Part shown: piece by piece, positions 37,489-45,996 of the stretch | How the letters are laid out: every line of letters starts with the position of its first letter | Position numbering within the stretch: the stretch's first letter is position 1 | Translations under genes and position numbers: made by a program | Assembly (NCBI RefSeq): GCF_004216665.1 | Contig: NZ_SGWY01000001.1 | Span: forward strand, 62,001 to 126,000 | Length of the DNA stretch: 64,000 nt | From: Agromyces ramosus | Lineage (GTDB): Bacteria > Actinomycetota > Actinomycetes > Actinomycetales > Microbacteriaceae | Reading direction: 5' to 3' | Notes under the pieces: model-generated | What the model saw: only the letters and a program-made list of their open reading frames with translations | Databases searched by the model: none | What the model was told of the DNA's origin: nothing

Positions 37489-37515
37489 GCTCAAGTATCT
37501 CTGGACGCGTTGAGC
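37489..37515. promoter_or_regulatory. Candidate Lrp/AsnC operator between bkdA and the regulator gene
   Basis: An inverted repeat GCTCAA (37489-37494) - 15 bp - TTGAGC (37510-37515) lies in the 166-bp divergent gap. Arm centres are 21 bp apart, two helical turns, which suits a symmetric dimer. Other Lrp-type sites tend to be loose palindromes of this kind. No copy of the GTTAG-type catabolic operator is present here, so bkd seems to be under separate control. Confidence 0.4.
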
Positions 37516-37561
37516 ATGTTGCCAAGTGCATACCATTCAACCGGTGCTATCGTGTGGCGAT

Positions 37562-38020
37562 ATGAACGGCTACGACGCGGTCGACCGAGCCCTCCTCGTG
37601 GCACTGGCCGCCGACCCGAGGGCGACGGTCGTGGCGCTCGCCGACCGGCTCGCCATGTCCCGCAACACGGTGCAGGCGCGGATGTCGCGCCTCGAGGCAT
37701 CCGGCGCGTTCCTCTCGTTCGAGCGCAGCATCGATCCCGTGCCGCTCGGCTTCCCGCTCGAGGCATTCGTGTCGGTGCACGTGCGCCAGAAGGAGCTGTC
37801 GGCGGTCGTCGACGAGATCGCCGAGATCCCCGAGGTGATCCAGGCGCACGGGCTCTCCGGATCGGTCGACCTGCTCGTGCGGGTCGTCTGCCGGGATGCG
37901 CACGACCTGTTCCGGATCGACGGCGAGATCCTCGCGATCGAGGGGGTCGAGCGAACCGAGACCTCGCTGGCGATGGGCGAGCTCATCCCGTTCCGACTGG
38001 GGCCGCTGCTCGATCGGTGA
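37562..38020 (+). CDS. Lrp/AsnC family transcriptional regulator
   Basis: A 152-residue regulator with the N-terminal winged helix-turn-helix (VALADRLAMSRNTVQARMSRLEASG, about residues 24-48) and the C-terminal RAM ligand-binding domain (AFVSVHVRQKEL, GLSGSVDLLVRVVCRDAHDLF). Divergent placement next to bkdABC matches BkdR-type regulators that respond to branched-chain amino acids. The start ATG has little Shine-Dalgarno and may be near the transcript start. Confidence 0.9.
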   Translation: MNGYDAVDRALLVALAADPRATVVALADRLAMSRNTVQARMSRLEASGAFLSFERSIDPVPLGFPLEAFVSVHVRQKELSAVVDEIAEIPEVIQAHGLSGSVDLLVRVVCRDAHDLFRIDGEILAIEGVERTETSLAMGELIPFRLGPLLDR

Positions 38021-38056
38021 GCGAGGCCGGCGACCGCTCGCCGCCGCCAGTACAGG

Positions 38057-38118
38057 TTGCAAACAACTCATTGCAAAGAAACCCTTGCAACTTTTTCTTT
38101 GCAGCGGTATCTTTGCAA
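38057..38118 (+). repeat. Five TTGCAA-type boxes with exact 14-bp period
   Basis: TTGCAA occurs at 38057, 38071, 38085 and 38113, and TTGCAG at 38099: five boxes, each starting 14 bp after the last, ending one base before the ATG of the ArsR-type gene. The sequence between boxes is AT-rich and not conserved. TGCAAAGAAA (38072-38081) and TTTCTTTGCA (38094-38103) also form a 10-bp inverted repeat. A period of 14 cannot be a codon repeat, so this is most likely an autoregulatory operator array. Confidence 0.8.
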
Positions 38119-38119
38119 C

Positions 38120-38773
38120 ATGGATGAAACGAGCCCCGACGACCTCCAGGCGCAGCCGAGCAGCCTGCGTCACCCCGGCGTCGACCACGTGATCACGACC
38201 GACAGCCTGAAGTCGCTCGCGCACCCGTTGCGCGTGCGCATCTACGACGAGCTCTCGGCGTACGGCCCGCTGACCGCGAGCGGGCTCGCCGAACGGCTCG
38301 GCGAATCGAGCGGGTCCACGAGCTACCACCTCCGCCAGCTCGAACGCACCGGCCTCGTGCGCGAGGACACGACGCGCGGGAAGGGCCGGGAGCGGTGGTG
38401 GGAGCGCACCCCGGGCTCCATCGCGATCCCCGACGCCCGCTCGCTGCCGCCGGGCAGTGCCGAGCGCCTCGCGGTACGACTGGTCGAAGACGAATGGCTC
38501 CGGACTCGAGACCAGAACTTCCACGAGTTCCTCTCCGAGGGCGACGCCGTCTTCGGCGACGAGTGGCTCGACATCGCGACGAGCGACACCATCAACCTGC
38601 GCCTGACGCCCGAGCAGCTCACGGCGCTCGTCGCCGACATCGACGCCGTGCTGATCCGGTACATCGACGCGTACAAGCGCACCCCGACGCCGGGCTCCCG
38701 CCCGGTGCAGATCCAGATCAACGCCTTCCCGCTCGTTCGCGGGGAGCCGACCGACGACACGACGAAGGGATGA
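38120..38773 (+). CDS. ArsR-type winged-helix regulator
   Basis: A 217-residue DNA-binding protein. The winged helix is clear: LKSLAHPLRVRIYDELSAYG, TASGLAERLGESSGSTSYHLRQLERTGLV (about residues 28-78). The C-terminal half (EDEWLRTRDQNFHEFL and TPEQLTALVADIDAVL) matches actinobacterial ArsR-like regulators that often accompany exporters. ATG 38120 is used because the TTGCAA boxes end just before it; a TTG-start frame through the boxes is unlikely. No metal-binding cysteine motif is visible. It is coupled to a 70-residue gene rather than to a transporter. Confidence 0.87.
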   Translation: MDETSPDDLQAQPSSLRHPGVDHVITTDSLKSLAHPLRVRIYDELSAYGPLTASGLAERLGESSGSTSYHLRQLERTGLVREDTTRGKGRERWWERTPGSIAIPDARSLPPGSAERLAVRLVEDEWLRTRDQNFHEFLSEGDAVFGDEWLDIATSDTINLRLTPEQLTALVADIDAVLIRYIDAYKRTPTPGSRPVQIQINAFPLVRGEPTDDTTKG

Positions 38774-38775
38774 CG

Positions 38776-38988
38776 ATGAACTCCGCACTCCTCTCCCCCC
38801 GCACCGGATTCCTCGCCGACTGGGCGGTACGGAGCGGCCTTGGCCTCGCGAGCTGGGGGCTCCAGCGAGCCGCCCGCCGCAACGACCGCGACCGGCTCCT
38901 GCGGCGGCTCGAGGCCCGGGCCGCGGCGGAGGCCGCCCTGGCCGAACGGGATGCGGCGCACCGCGCCTCGACCTACGGCCTCCTGTAG
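38776..38988 (+). CDS. Small basic helical protein (70 aa)
   Basis: Overlapping-start gene right after the ArsR-type gene: ATG 38776 with GAAGGG six bases upstream (an alternative ATG at 38770 overlaps the regulator stop). The product is a short amphipathic, Arg/Ala-rich protein (LASWGLQRAARRNDRDRLLRR, then an Ala/Glu-rich helix). It is read as real because of its good ribosome-binding site and position before a strong terminator. Family unknown. Confidence 0.6.
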   Translation: MNSALLSPRTGFLADWAVRSGLGLASWGLQRAARRNDRDRLLRRLEARAAAEAALAERDAAHRASTYGLL

Positions 38989-39020
38989 GAGCCACCGCGA
39001 CGACGACCACTCCAGACGAC

Positions 39021-39055
39021 GGATGCCCCGCCCGAACGAATCGGGCGGGGCATCC
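39021..39055. terminator. Bidirectional terminator-type hairpin between small gene and pnp
   Basis: A perfect 15-bp inverted repeat, GGATGCCCCGCCCGA - loop ACGAA - TCGGGCGGGGCATCC, sits between the convergent 38776 gene and pnp. No long T run follows, as is common in high-GC actinobacteria. The arms end in GGATGCC/GGCATCC, the core of the word repeated through this window. Confidence 0.8.
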
Positions 39056-39069
39056 GTCTGCGAAGCGGA

Positions 39070-41358
39070 CTACGCGCCGACGTCGGCGCCCTCCGCGGGC
39101 GCGTCGGCGTGCGTGCCGGCCGAGTCGCGGCCCTCGGTGTCGGCGTCCTCGGCCAGCACCGGCGCGAGCGACAGCTTGCCGCGGTCATCGATCTTCGTGA
39201 TCTCGACGAGGATCTTCTGGCCGACGCCGAGCACGTCGTCGACGTTCTCGACGCGCTTGCCGCCGGCGAGCTTGCGCACCTCGGAGATGTGCAGCAGGCC
39301 GTCCTTGCCGGGCAGCAGCGAGATGAAGGCGCCGAACGCGGCGATCTTCACGACGGTGCCGAGGAACTGCTCGCCGACCTCGGGGTTGGTCGGGTTGGCG
39401 ATCGCGTTGACCTGGGCACGGGCGGCCTCGGCCGACGGGCCGTCGGTCGCGCCGATGTAGACGGTGCCGTCCTCCTCGATGGAGATCTCGGCGCCGGTCT
39501 CGTCCTGGATCGCGTTGATCGTCTTGCCCTTCGGGCCGATCAGCTCGCCGATCTTGTCGACGGGGATCTGCACCGAGATCACGCGCGGGGCGGTCGGGGC
39601 CATCTCGTCGGGACCGTCGATCGCGGCGTTGAGCACGGCGAGGATCGTCGTGCGGGCGTCCTTCGCCTGCGTCAGCGCACCGGCGAGCACCGAGGCGGGG
39701 ATGCCGTCGAGCTTCGTGTCGAGCTGGATCGCGGTGACGAACTCGGAGGTGCCGGCGACCTTGAAGTCCATGTCGCCGAGCGCGTCCTCCGCGCCGAGGA
39801 TGTCGGTGAGCGCCGCGTAGCGGGTCTCGCCGTCGACCGTGTCGGAGATGAGGCCCATCGCGATGCCCGCGACGGGAGCGCGCAGCGGCACGCCCGCGTT
39901 CAGGAGCGAGAGCGTGGATGCGCAGACCGAGCCCATCGAGGTGGAGCCGTTCGAACCCAGCGCCTCCGAGACCTGGCGGATGGCGTACGGGAACTCCTCG
40001 CGCGTGGGCAGCACCGGCACGAGCGCGCGCTCGGCGAGTGCGCCGTGCCCGATCTCGCGACGCTTCGGCGACCCGACGCGACCGGTCTCACCGGTCGAGT
40101 AGGGCGGGAAGTTGTAGTTGTGCATGTAGCGCTTCTTGGTGACCGGGCTCAGCGAGTCGATCTGCTGCTCGAGCTTCAGCATGTTCAGCGTGGTGACGCC
40201 CAGGATCTGGGTCTCGCCGCGCTGGAAGATGGCCGAACCGTGCACGCGGGGCACGACCTGCACCTCGGCGTCGAGCGGCCGGATGTCGGCGAGCCCGCGG
40301 CCGTCGATGCGCACGCCATCGGCGAGGACCCGCGACCGCACGACGTGCTTCGTGACCGACTTGTAGGCCGCGGAGACCTCGGCGTTGGCCGACTCGGGGA
40401 GCTCCCCGGCCTCGACCTTCGCCGCGACGTGCTCCTTGACGCGCGCCTTGAGGGCGTCGTCGGCGTCCTGGCGCTCGACCTTGCCGGCGATCTGGTAGAC
40501 GCCCTTGAGCTCCTCGAGCGCGAACGCCTCGACGACGCCCTTCACCTCGGGCTGGTAGGGCGGGAACGTCGGGTAGTCGGCGGTCGGCTTCGCGGCGGTG
40601 GCCGCGACCGACTGCTGCGCCTCGACGAGCTGCTTGATGAACGGCTTGGACGCCTCGATGCCCTGCGCGATGACGGTCTCGTCGGGCTTGACCCCGCCCG
40701 CCTGGATGAGGTTCCAGGCGTTGTCGGTGGCCTCGGCCTCGATCATCATGATCGCGACGTCCTGCGAGCCGTCGGCCTCGGTCACGACGCGACCCGCGAC
40801 GACCATGCTGAACACGGCCTCCTCGATCTGCGAGTACTTCGGGAACGCGACCCACTGGCCGTCGATGAGGGCGACGCGCACGCCGCCGACCGGACCGGAG
40901 AACGGGAGGCCCGACAGCTGCGTCGACAGGGAAGCGGCGTTGATCGCCAGCACGTCGTAGTACTCGTCGGGTTCGATGGCGAGCACGGTGACGACGACCT
41001 GCACCTCGTTGCGGAGGCCCTCGACGAACGAGGGGCGCAGGGGGCGGTCGATGAGGCGGCAGGTGAGGATCGCCTCGGTCGAGGGGCGGCCCTCGCGGCG
41101 GAAGAACGAGCCGGGGATGCGGCCCGCGGCGTACATGCGCTCCTCGACGTCGATCGTGAGGGGGAAGAAGTCGAAGTGCTCCTTCGGCTGCTTGGAGACC
41201 GAGGTCGCCGACAGCAGCATGGTCTCCTCGTCGATGTAGGCGACGGCGGAGCCCTGCGCCTGCTGGGCGAGACGGCCGGTCTCGAAGCGGATGGTGCGGG
41301 TGCCGAACCTGCCATTGTCGATGACGGCTTCGGCGAACGTGATCTCAGGACCTTCCAA
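39070..41358 (-). CDS. pnp: Polyribonucleotide nucleotidyltransferase (PNPase)
   Basis: 3'-5' phosphorolytic exoribonuclease of RNA decay. The 762-residue protein has two RNase PH-like halves (about residues 10-240 and 330-560, with [11 protein letters not shown] and the [20 protein letters not shown] segment), a KH domain ([20 protein letters not shown], about 595-650) and an S1 domain ([29 protein letters not shown]). The start is TTG 41358: AAGGAG lies nine bases upstream and MEGPEI is the usual actinobacterial N-terminus. rpsO, normally directly upstream, is 19 kb away. Confidence 0.96.
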   Translation of the reverse strand: MEGPEITFAEAVIDNGRFGTRTIRFETGRLAQQAQGSAVAYIDEETMLLSATSVSKQPKEHFDFFPLTIDVEERMYAAGRIPGSFFRREGRPSTEAILTCRLIDRPLRPSFVEGLRNEVQVVVTVLAIEPDEYYDVLAINAASLSTQLSGLPFSGPVGGVRVALIDGQWVAFPKYSQIEEAVFSMVVAGRVVTEADGSQDVAIMMIEAEATDNAWNLIQAGGVKPDETVIAQGIEASKPFIKQLVEAQQSVAATAAKPTADYPTFPPYQPEVKGVVEAFALEELKGVYQIAGKVERQDADDALKARVKEHVAAKVEAGELPESANAEVSAAYKSVTKHVVRSRVLADGVRIDGRGLADIRPLDAEVQVVPRVHGSAIFQRGETQILGVTTLNMLKLEQQIDSLSPVTKKRYMHNYNFPPYSTGETGRVGSPKRREIGHGALAERALVPVLPTREEFPYAIRQVSEALGSNGSTSMGSVCASTLSLLNAGVPLRAPVAGIAMGLISDTVDGETRYAALTDILGAEDALGDMDFKVAGTSEFVTAIQLDTKLDGIPASVLAGALTQAKDARTTILAVLNAAIDGPDEMAPTAPRVISVQIPVDKIGELIGPKGKTINAIQDETGAEISIEEDGTVYIGATDGPSAEAARAQVNAIANPTNPEVGEQFLGTVVKIAAFGAFISLLPGKDGLLHISEVRKLAGGKRVENVDDVLGVGQKILVEITKIDDRGKLSLAPVLAEDADTEGRDSAGTHADAPAEGADVGA

Positions 41359-41380
41359 GAGGTCTTCTCCTTTGTTTTAC

Positions 41381-41403
41381 GTCGCACCCCGTGCGGGCAC
41401 GAC
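41381..41403 (-). promoter_or_regulatory. Stem-loop in the pnp leader
   Basis: On the minus strand GTCGTGCCC - GCACG - GGGTGCGAC can fold into a 9-bp stem (two wobble pairs) 22 nt before the pnp start codon. In other bacteria pnp mRNA is autoregulated through leader hairpins cut by RNase III. The rest of 41404-41769, about 365 bp, has no gene I can support; it holds alternating inverted repeats GTGCTC/GAGCAC/GTGCTC at 41544-41566 and a short GGGCG-TTTT-CGCCC hairpin at 41668-41681. Confidence 0.35.
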
Positions 41404-41769
41404 TCATACGTCAGGAGCAGGAACAGGCATTACGAAACGCATCAGGCGATACGCTCACGCTGGCCACCAGTAGAAGTCCACCATTCGCGAGGCGATTGGT
41501 GATCCACCACAGGGGACCAGCTTCCTGCCGGCCTGCTCCGAAGTGCTCGAGTGAGCACGGTGCTCGATATGCAGTTGTGCTGCTCGCGACGCGGCACGCG
41601 TCGAGCCGCGTTGCGGTACCTCGATCAGCGGCAACCCATCGGGCAACCGATCCCAGCCTAGCAGAGCGGGCGTTTTCGCCCGGTGAACGGCGGATGTCGC
41701 GTCGGCGGTCGGCGTGCCGGGGTACCCGCGCGCGACCCCGGTCGGGGCATCCGTGGCAGACTCGGAGGC

Positions 41770-41961
41770 ATGACTTCCGACGAGCAGAGCACCACTGGCC
41801 CCTCCGAGGAGACGAAGCGCAAGTTCCGCGAGGCCCTCGACCGCAAGAACAAGGCCTCGAAGCAGCGCGAGGGCGAGTCCCACCTCGACGGCGGCGGCGG
41901 CGCCCAGCACACGCAGGGACCCGCCGACCACAAGCGCGAGTTCCGGCGCAAGTCGGGCTGA
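41770..41961 (+). CDS. DUF5302 protein
   Basis: A 63-residue, highly charged small protein: SEETKRKFREALDRKNKASK near residues 12-31 and the C-terminal HTQGPADHKREFRRKSG, a pattern found in the actinobacterial DUF5302 family. ATG 41770 has GGAGG three bases upstream. It lies alone between pnp and the glycosyltransferase fusion. Function unknown; it is probably mostly disordered. Confidence 0.85.
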   Translation: MTSDEQSTTGPSEETKRKFREALDRKNKASKQREGESHLDGGGGAQHTQGPADHKREFRRKSG

Positions 41962-41987
41962 ACCGCCCGGCGCATCGGTGACGCGGC

Positions 41988-44105
41988 TCAGCGGGTCCGC
42001 GTCGCCGACGACGTCGCGACAGGAACGAGATCGGGCCGCTTCGGCTCACGGCCATCACCGGCGGCACGCCCGCGCAGTCGCCTGAGCAGCCACGGGGTCG
42101 CGTGCCTGGCGAGCCATTCGGCGTCGCCGACGTGGCGGTCGCCGGCACCGTCGTCGTGCACGGCACGCTCGAGTGCGTCCAGCTCGGTCGCATCGGGCAC
42201 GCCGAGCACGTGCGCCGCCGCGTACGCGAGCGTGCGATGTCCGGCCGAGTTCAGGTGCACGCGGTCCTCGGCCCACACCGTCCGGTCCACGAGCTCCGCG
42301 CGGGTGCGCACGTCGAGCAGCATCGCCCCCTGCTCGTCCGCGATCGCCGCGAGCCGCTCGGCGAACGCCGAGAACCGAGCGTCGTAGAGCCGCGATGCGG
42401 GTCGGTCCGGCATGAACGGCGTCACGAGCAGCACGTCGGCGCCGGTCGCCCGCACCGAGGCGACCGCATCTCCGAGCCGCGCGGCCAGCCCTGCGGCATC
42501 CGCCCGGAAGCCGACGAGGTCGTTGGCCCCGATGAGCACGCTCACGAGGTCGGCCCCCTGCGCGATCGCGAGCGGCAGCTGCACGTCGACGGCATCGGCC
42601 ACCTTTCGGCTGCGGACGGCGACGTTGGCATACGCGACCGGGTCCTGCCCGGAGCTGGCGAGGGCGAGGAGCATCGCGAGGCGGTCGGCCCACCCGCGGT
42701 ACTCCCCCGCCGACATCCGCGAGCCGTCGCAGAGCCCTTCGGTGAGCGAGTCGCCGACGGCGACGTACCGGCGCCACGGGGGCGGTGCGACCGCTCCGGC
42801 CGAGGCAGCGGATGCCGCGAGCCGACGATCGGCGGCACCGCCGCCGCCACCCGCCCGGTCCGCCGTCGCCGCCGGTGGGAGCGCCCCTGCCGGAGGCGCC
42901 GCCGGCGGAGCCGCGGCCGCCGCGGTCGGCATCGCGGCCGCCGAGGCGCGGCGGGCGGATCCCCCGCCCGCCCGAGCCGCGGCGACCCGGTCGGAGGCGG
43001 CGATGACGTCCTCGTAGTGGCCGAGGAGCTCGTCGCCGAGCACGTCCCAGCCGCGTCCGCGAACCGCGAGCCGGGCGCGCATCCCGAAGGCCCGGCGCTT
43101 CGCATCGTCGCCGACGAGGTCGCGCACGCGCTCACGGAGGTCCTCGAGGTCTCCCGGGCGGTACAGCCAGCCGTCGACGCTGCTGCGGACGAGGTCGACC
43201 GGCCCGCCCCGGCCGGTGGCGACCACCGGCACCCCGCTCGCGAGCGCCTCCTGGATGGTCTGCCCGAACGTCTCGCTCTCGCCGGGGTGCACGAACACGT
43301 CGAGGCTCGCCATCGCCTCGGCGAGCGCATCGCCGCCGAGGAACCCGGTGAAGCGGGCGTCGGGGAGCAGCCGCTCGAGCGCGGGACGCGACGGACCTTC
43401 GCCGATGACGACGAGGCGCGTGCGCGGCAGGCCGGCGAGCGCGCGCAGGTCCTCGACCTGCTTCTCCGGTGCGAGCCGCCCGACGTAGCCGACGATCACC
43501 TCGCCCGGCTCGGCCACGCTGCGACGCCATCCCTCGCTCCGGCGGGCCGGCGCGAACCGCTCGGTGTCGACACCTCGGCGCCAGAGCCGCATCCGCTCGC
43601 CCTCGACGCCGGCCGACCCGAGGCGCTCGATCGCGGAGCTCGACGGCGCGAGCGTGAGCGAGGCGCGGCGGTGGAGCCGGCCGAGATGGCGCGTGAGTGC
43701 GGGCGCCGCGCCCGGAACGCCGTACCGCTCGGCGTACGAGGGGATGTCGGTCTGGTACACCGCGACCGAGGGGATCCCCAATGCCTCCGCGGCCGCGAGC
43801 CCCCGCCAGCCGAGCACGAACGGCGAGGCGAGGTGCACGACCTCGGCGCCGTGCTCGCGCATGACCGAGGCGAGCCGGTGGGCGCTCGCGAGGGTGACGC
43901 GCACGTCGGGATAGCTCGGAAGCGGCACCGACGGGAGCAGCACGGACCGTGCGCCGTAGAGCGATCCCTCGATCGGTCCCGATCGAGGGGCGACGACGAG
44001 GGCCTCGTGGCCGCGTCGCTCGAGGTGGCGGAGCACCTGCAGGAGGGAGTGCGTCACGCCGTTCATGTGCGGGAGGAACGATTCCGCGAGGAGTGCGACC
44101 TTCAC
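41988..44105 (-). CDS. Glycosyltransferase family 4 fused to an SGNH/GDSL esterase
   Basis: One uninterrupted 705-residue frame. Residues about 1-385 are a GT4 enzyme like actinobacterial PimB/MgtA mannosyltransferases: VALLAESFLPHMNGVTHSLL, VGYVGRLAPEKQVEDL and FVHPGESETFGQTIQEALASG (donor-binding EX7E region). Residues about 385-440 are an Ala/Pro/Gly-rich linker. Residues about 445-705 are an SGNH hydrolase: VAVGDSLTEG (Ser block I), LIGANDLVG (block III) and DRVHLNSAGH (Asp/His block V). Start GTG 44105 fits the GT fold. The two activities are usually separate proteins; joint building and (de)acylation of a glycolipid is an inference. Confidence 0.85.
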   Translation of the reverse strand: MKVALLAESFLPHMNGVTHSLLQVLRHLERRGHEALVVAPRSGPIEGSLYGARSVLLPSVPLPSYPDVRVTLASAHRLASVMREHGAEVVHLASPFVLGWRGLAAAEALGIPSVAVYQTDIPSYAERYGVPGAAPALTRHLGRLHRRASLTLAPSSSAIERLGSAGVEGERMRLWRRGVDTERFAPARRSEGWRRSVAEPGEVIVGYVGRLAPEKQVEDLRALAGLPRTRLVVIGEGPSRPALERLLPDARFTGFLGGDALAEAMASLDVFVHPGESETFGQTIQEALASGVPVVATGRGGPVDLVRSSVDGWLYRPGDLEDLRERVRDLVGDDAKRRAFGMRARLAVRGRGWDVLGDELLGHYEDVIAASDRVAAARAGGGSARRASAAAMPTAAAAAPPAAPPAGALPPAATADRAGGGGGAADRRLAASAASAGAVAPPPWRRYVAVGDSLTEGLCDGSRMSAGEYRGWADRLAMLLALASSGQDPVAYANVAVRSRKVADAVDVQLPLAIAQGADLVSVLIGANDLVGFRADAAGLAARLGDAVASVRATGADVLLVTPFMPDRPASRLYDARFSAFAERLAAIADEQGAMLLDVRTRAELVDRTVWAEDRVHLNSAGHRTLAYAAAHVLGVPDATELDALERAVHDDGAGDRHVGDAEWLARHATPWLLRRLRGRAAGDGREPKRPDLVPVATSSATRTR

Positions 44106-44305
44106 GAGTCCAGCGTGGATGCCACGACCACGCCGCGACGACCGGAACGGGCCGAGGCGCCGAGGGTTCACCGAGTCGTCGGATGCCGTTCGCCGCCCGG
44201 TCGCCGGGGCGTCGGCTCGCGGCATCCGCCCGTCAACCCCTCGCGTTCGCGGCACGAACGGAGGACGATGGGCCCGAGGTACACGACTGTTCGAGGAGGA
44301 ACACG

Positions 44306-44509
44306 ATGTCATCCGTCGCAAGGGTCACCACCATCACCGTCCGCTCCGAGAAGAGCTTCGAGGACGCGGTCGCCACCGGCATCGCTCGCGCCGCGCAGAC
44401 GTTGCGCCACGTGAGCGGGGCCTGGGTCAAGGAGCAGAAGGTCGAGGCGAGTGAAGGCCAGATCACTGCGTGGTCCGTGACGCTCGAGGTCAGCTTCGTG
44501 CTCGAGTGA
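44306..44509 (+). CDS. Dodecin
   Basis: A 67-residue flavin-storage protein that in homologues forms a dodecamer. The fold is visible as VTTITVRSEKSFEDAVATGI, the Trp of SGAWVKEQKVE that stacks on flavin (about residue 40), and a final beta strand ITAWSVTLEVSFVLE. ATG 44306 follows GAGGAGGA. It is a single-gene unit ending at the hairpin 44537-44571. Confidence 0.94.
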   Translation: MSSVARVTTITVRSEKSFEDAVATGIARAAQTLRHVSGAWVKEQKVEASEGQITAWSVTLEVSFVLE

Positions 44510-44536
44510 ATCGACTCCGGGCACACGCCCGGCACG

Positions 44537-44571
44537 ACGAACGGGGAGGTGCGATGCACCTCCCCGTTCGT
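44537..44571. terminator. Terminator hairpin after dodecin
   Basis: A perfect 16-bp inverted repeat, ACGAACGGGGAGGTGC - GAT - GCACCTCCCCGTTCGT, starts 27 bp after the dodecin stop and is followed by a pyrimidine-rich stretch (CTTCCCTTCTC). It also lies just past the end of the convergent secreted-protein gene and can serve both. Confidence 0.85.
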
Positions 44572-44599
44572 GCTTCCCTTCTCGTGGTCGAGTCGGCGC

Positions 44600-45091
44600 T
44601 CAGGCGCTGAAGGTACCCGTCAGTGCGAGGGATGCACCGCTCGTGAGGTCGTCGATGATCACGTCGGACCAGGTCACCGACACGAGGGTCGACCTCTGGC
44701 CACTGGGGCAGTCGAGCACCGACGCGGCGTCCGGCGGGTCGACCGTGAGCGTGCCGACGAGGTTGCCGTTCTTCGCCGCCGTGAACTCGTCGCTCTCGGA
44801 GACATCCGAGGAGATCGTCGTCTTCTTCGGGTCGCTGGGCACCTTGCCGCCGTTGTTGACGCACTGGTACAGGGCGTCGAGGTGCGCGGTGACCTGGATG
44901 GTCTCCACGGCCCCGGCCTCGAGGCCGGCCTCCTTGAAGTCGACGACGAGGGAGACCCCGTCGAGCGACGCGGTCGTGGCGTTGCGGATGAAGTGCGGGC
45001 TTCCGGCGACCGCGGGTGAGGCGCCGGCGAGGGCGAGTGCGACGGCCGCGAGGGCGGCGGTCGCAGCCGCGGCGATTCGTTGGATGGACAT
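44600..45091 (-). CDS. Secreted protein of unknown function
   Basis: A 163-residue protein with a Sec signal peptide (SIQRIAAAATAALAAVAL, cleavage after a site like SPAVA, about residue 29). The mature part is beta-rich with two cysteines (LYQCVNNGG, LDCPSGQ) that could form a disulfide. ATG 45091 has GGAAGGA upstream. The mature domain does not match a family I recognise. Confidence 0.8.
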   Translation of the reverse strand: MSIQRIAAAATAALAAVALALAGASPAVAGSPHFIRNATTASLDGVSLVVDFKEAGLEAGAVETIQVTAHLDALYQCVNNGGKVPSDPKKTTISSDVSESDEFTAAKNGNLVGTLTVDPPDAASVLDCPSGQRSTLVSVTWSDVIIDDLTSGASLALTGTFSA

Positions 45092-45326
45092 GGTGGTTCC
45101 TTCCGATCGGGTTGTCGAACCGGTGGCTCGGCTGAGCGGGTCGCGAAACCTCGTGACCTGCCCCCGATCGGTGTGCGCGCGGCATTCGCGGCCATCGGCC
45201 GCGCCCCCGCTGCACACCGTACTCGCCGGTCCGGTGGGCGGGAAGGCATAGCGAGCATTTCTCACCTTAACGGGGGGTACGTGCGGGGGTCGCTCCCCGT
45301 TCACCCGCACCGGGTAGAACGAGCAC

Positions 45327-45923
45327 GTGGACGACGAGTGGATCACGGCCCTGGCCGAATCCGCATGGCTGGTCCCAGCGCTCTTCGCGTTCGTCGTCGG
45401 CGATGCGTTCCTGGTCGTGCTGCCGAGCGAGACGGCGGTGGTGGCGCTCGGTGCGCTGTGGGCCACCACGGGTTCGCCGCCCCTCCTCGCCATCGCTCCG
45501 GCCGCGGCCGCCGGCGCCGTGGTCGGCGACGGCCTGTGCTACCTCATCGGTCGGCGTATCGGACTCGACCGGTGGCGATGGCAGCGCGAGGGGCGGATCG
45601 CCGTCGCCGTCGCCGGGATCCGCGGCACGGTGCAGCGGCGGACCGCCGTGCTGGTGTTCACGGCGCGGTACGTGCCCTTCGCCCGGATCGCGGTGAACCT
45701 CGCCGCCGGGGCGGGACGTGTCTCCCTGCGCCGGTACCTGCCGCTCTCGTTGGCGGCCGGCACGGCGTGGGCGGCCTACAACGTCGCGATCGGTGCGGTG
45801 GTCGGCAGCGCCCTCCCGGACGACCCGCTGCTCGCCATCGCGATCTCCGTCCCGATCGCCATCGTGCTCGGCCTCGCCGTGGACCGAGTCGTGGCCGGGC
45901 TGGACCGTCGGCGTCAGTGCTGA
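45327..45923 (+). CDS. DedA family membrane protein
   Basis: A 198-residue integral membrane protein of the DedA/SNARE-associated family, linked in other bacteria to undecaprenyl-phosphate or phospholipid translocation and membrane homeostasis. Family marks are FVVGDAFLVVLPSETAVV, GDGLCYLIGRRIG, and the re-entrant region FTARYVPFARIAVNLAAG then RRYLPLSLAAGTAWAAYNVAIG. Start GTG 45327. The next gene begins 73 bp later but has its own promoter signal. Confidence 0.88.
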   Translation: MDDEWITALAESAWLVPALFAFVVGDAFLVVLPSETAVVALGALWATTGSPPLLAIAPAAAAGAVVGDGLCYLIGRRIGLDRWRWQREGRIAVAVAGIRGTVQRRTAVLVFTARYVPFARIAVNLAAGAGRVSLRRYLPLSLAAGTAWAAYNVAIGAVVGSALPDDPLLAIAISVPIAIVLGLAVDRVVAGLDRRRQC

Positions 45924-45957
45924 CACTGACGTGGCCCCCTCCCCGCCTCCCTACAAT
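45913..45957 (+). promoter_or_regulatory. Palindrome and -10 box before the patatin gene
   Basis: An 18-bp palindrome, GTCAGTG - CTGA - CACTGAC (45913-45930), overlaps the dedA stop. TACAAT (45952-45957), a strong -10 box, follows with TGACGT as the nearest -35-like hexamer (19-bp spacer). This suggests the large patatin gene is transcribed separately from dedA and possibly regulated at the palindrome. Confidence 0.45.
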
Positions 45958-45996
45958 GTCGACGTTTCCTCATGTACCTCATGGGAAGGGTCGATC

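Noticed and set aside
41455..41931. A 158-residue minus-strand frame upstream of pnp.
   Set aside because: It is antisense to the DUF5302 gene and crosses the pnp leader; the peptide has no recognisable domain.
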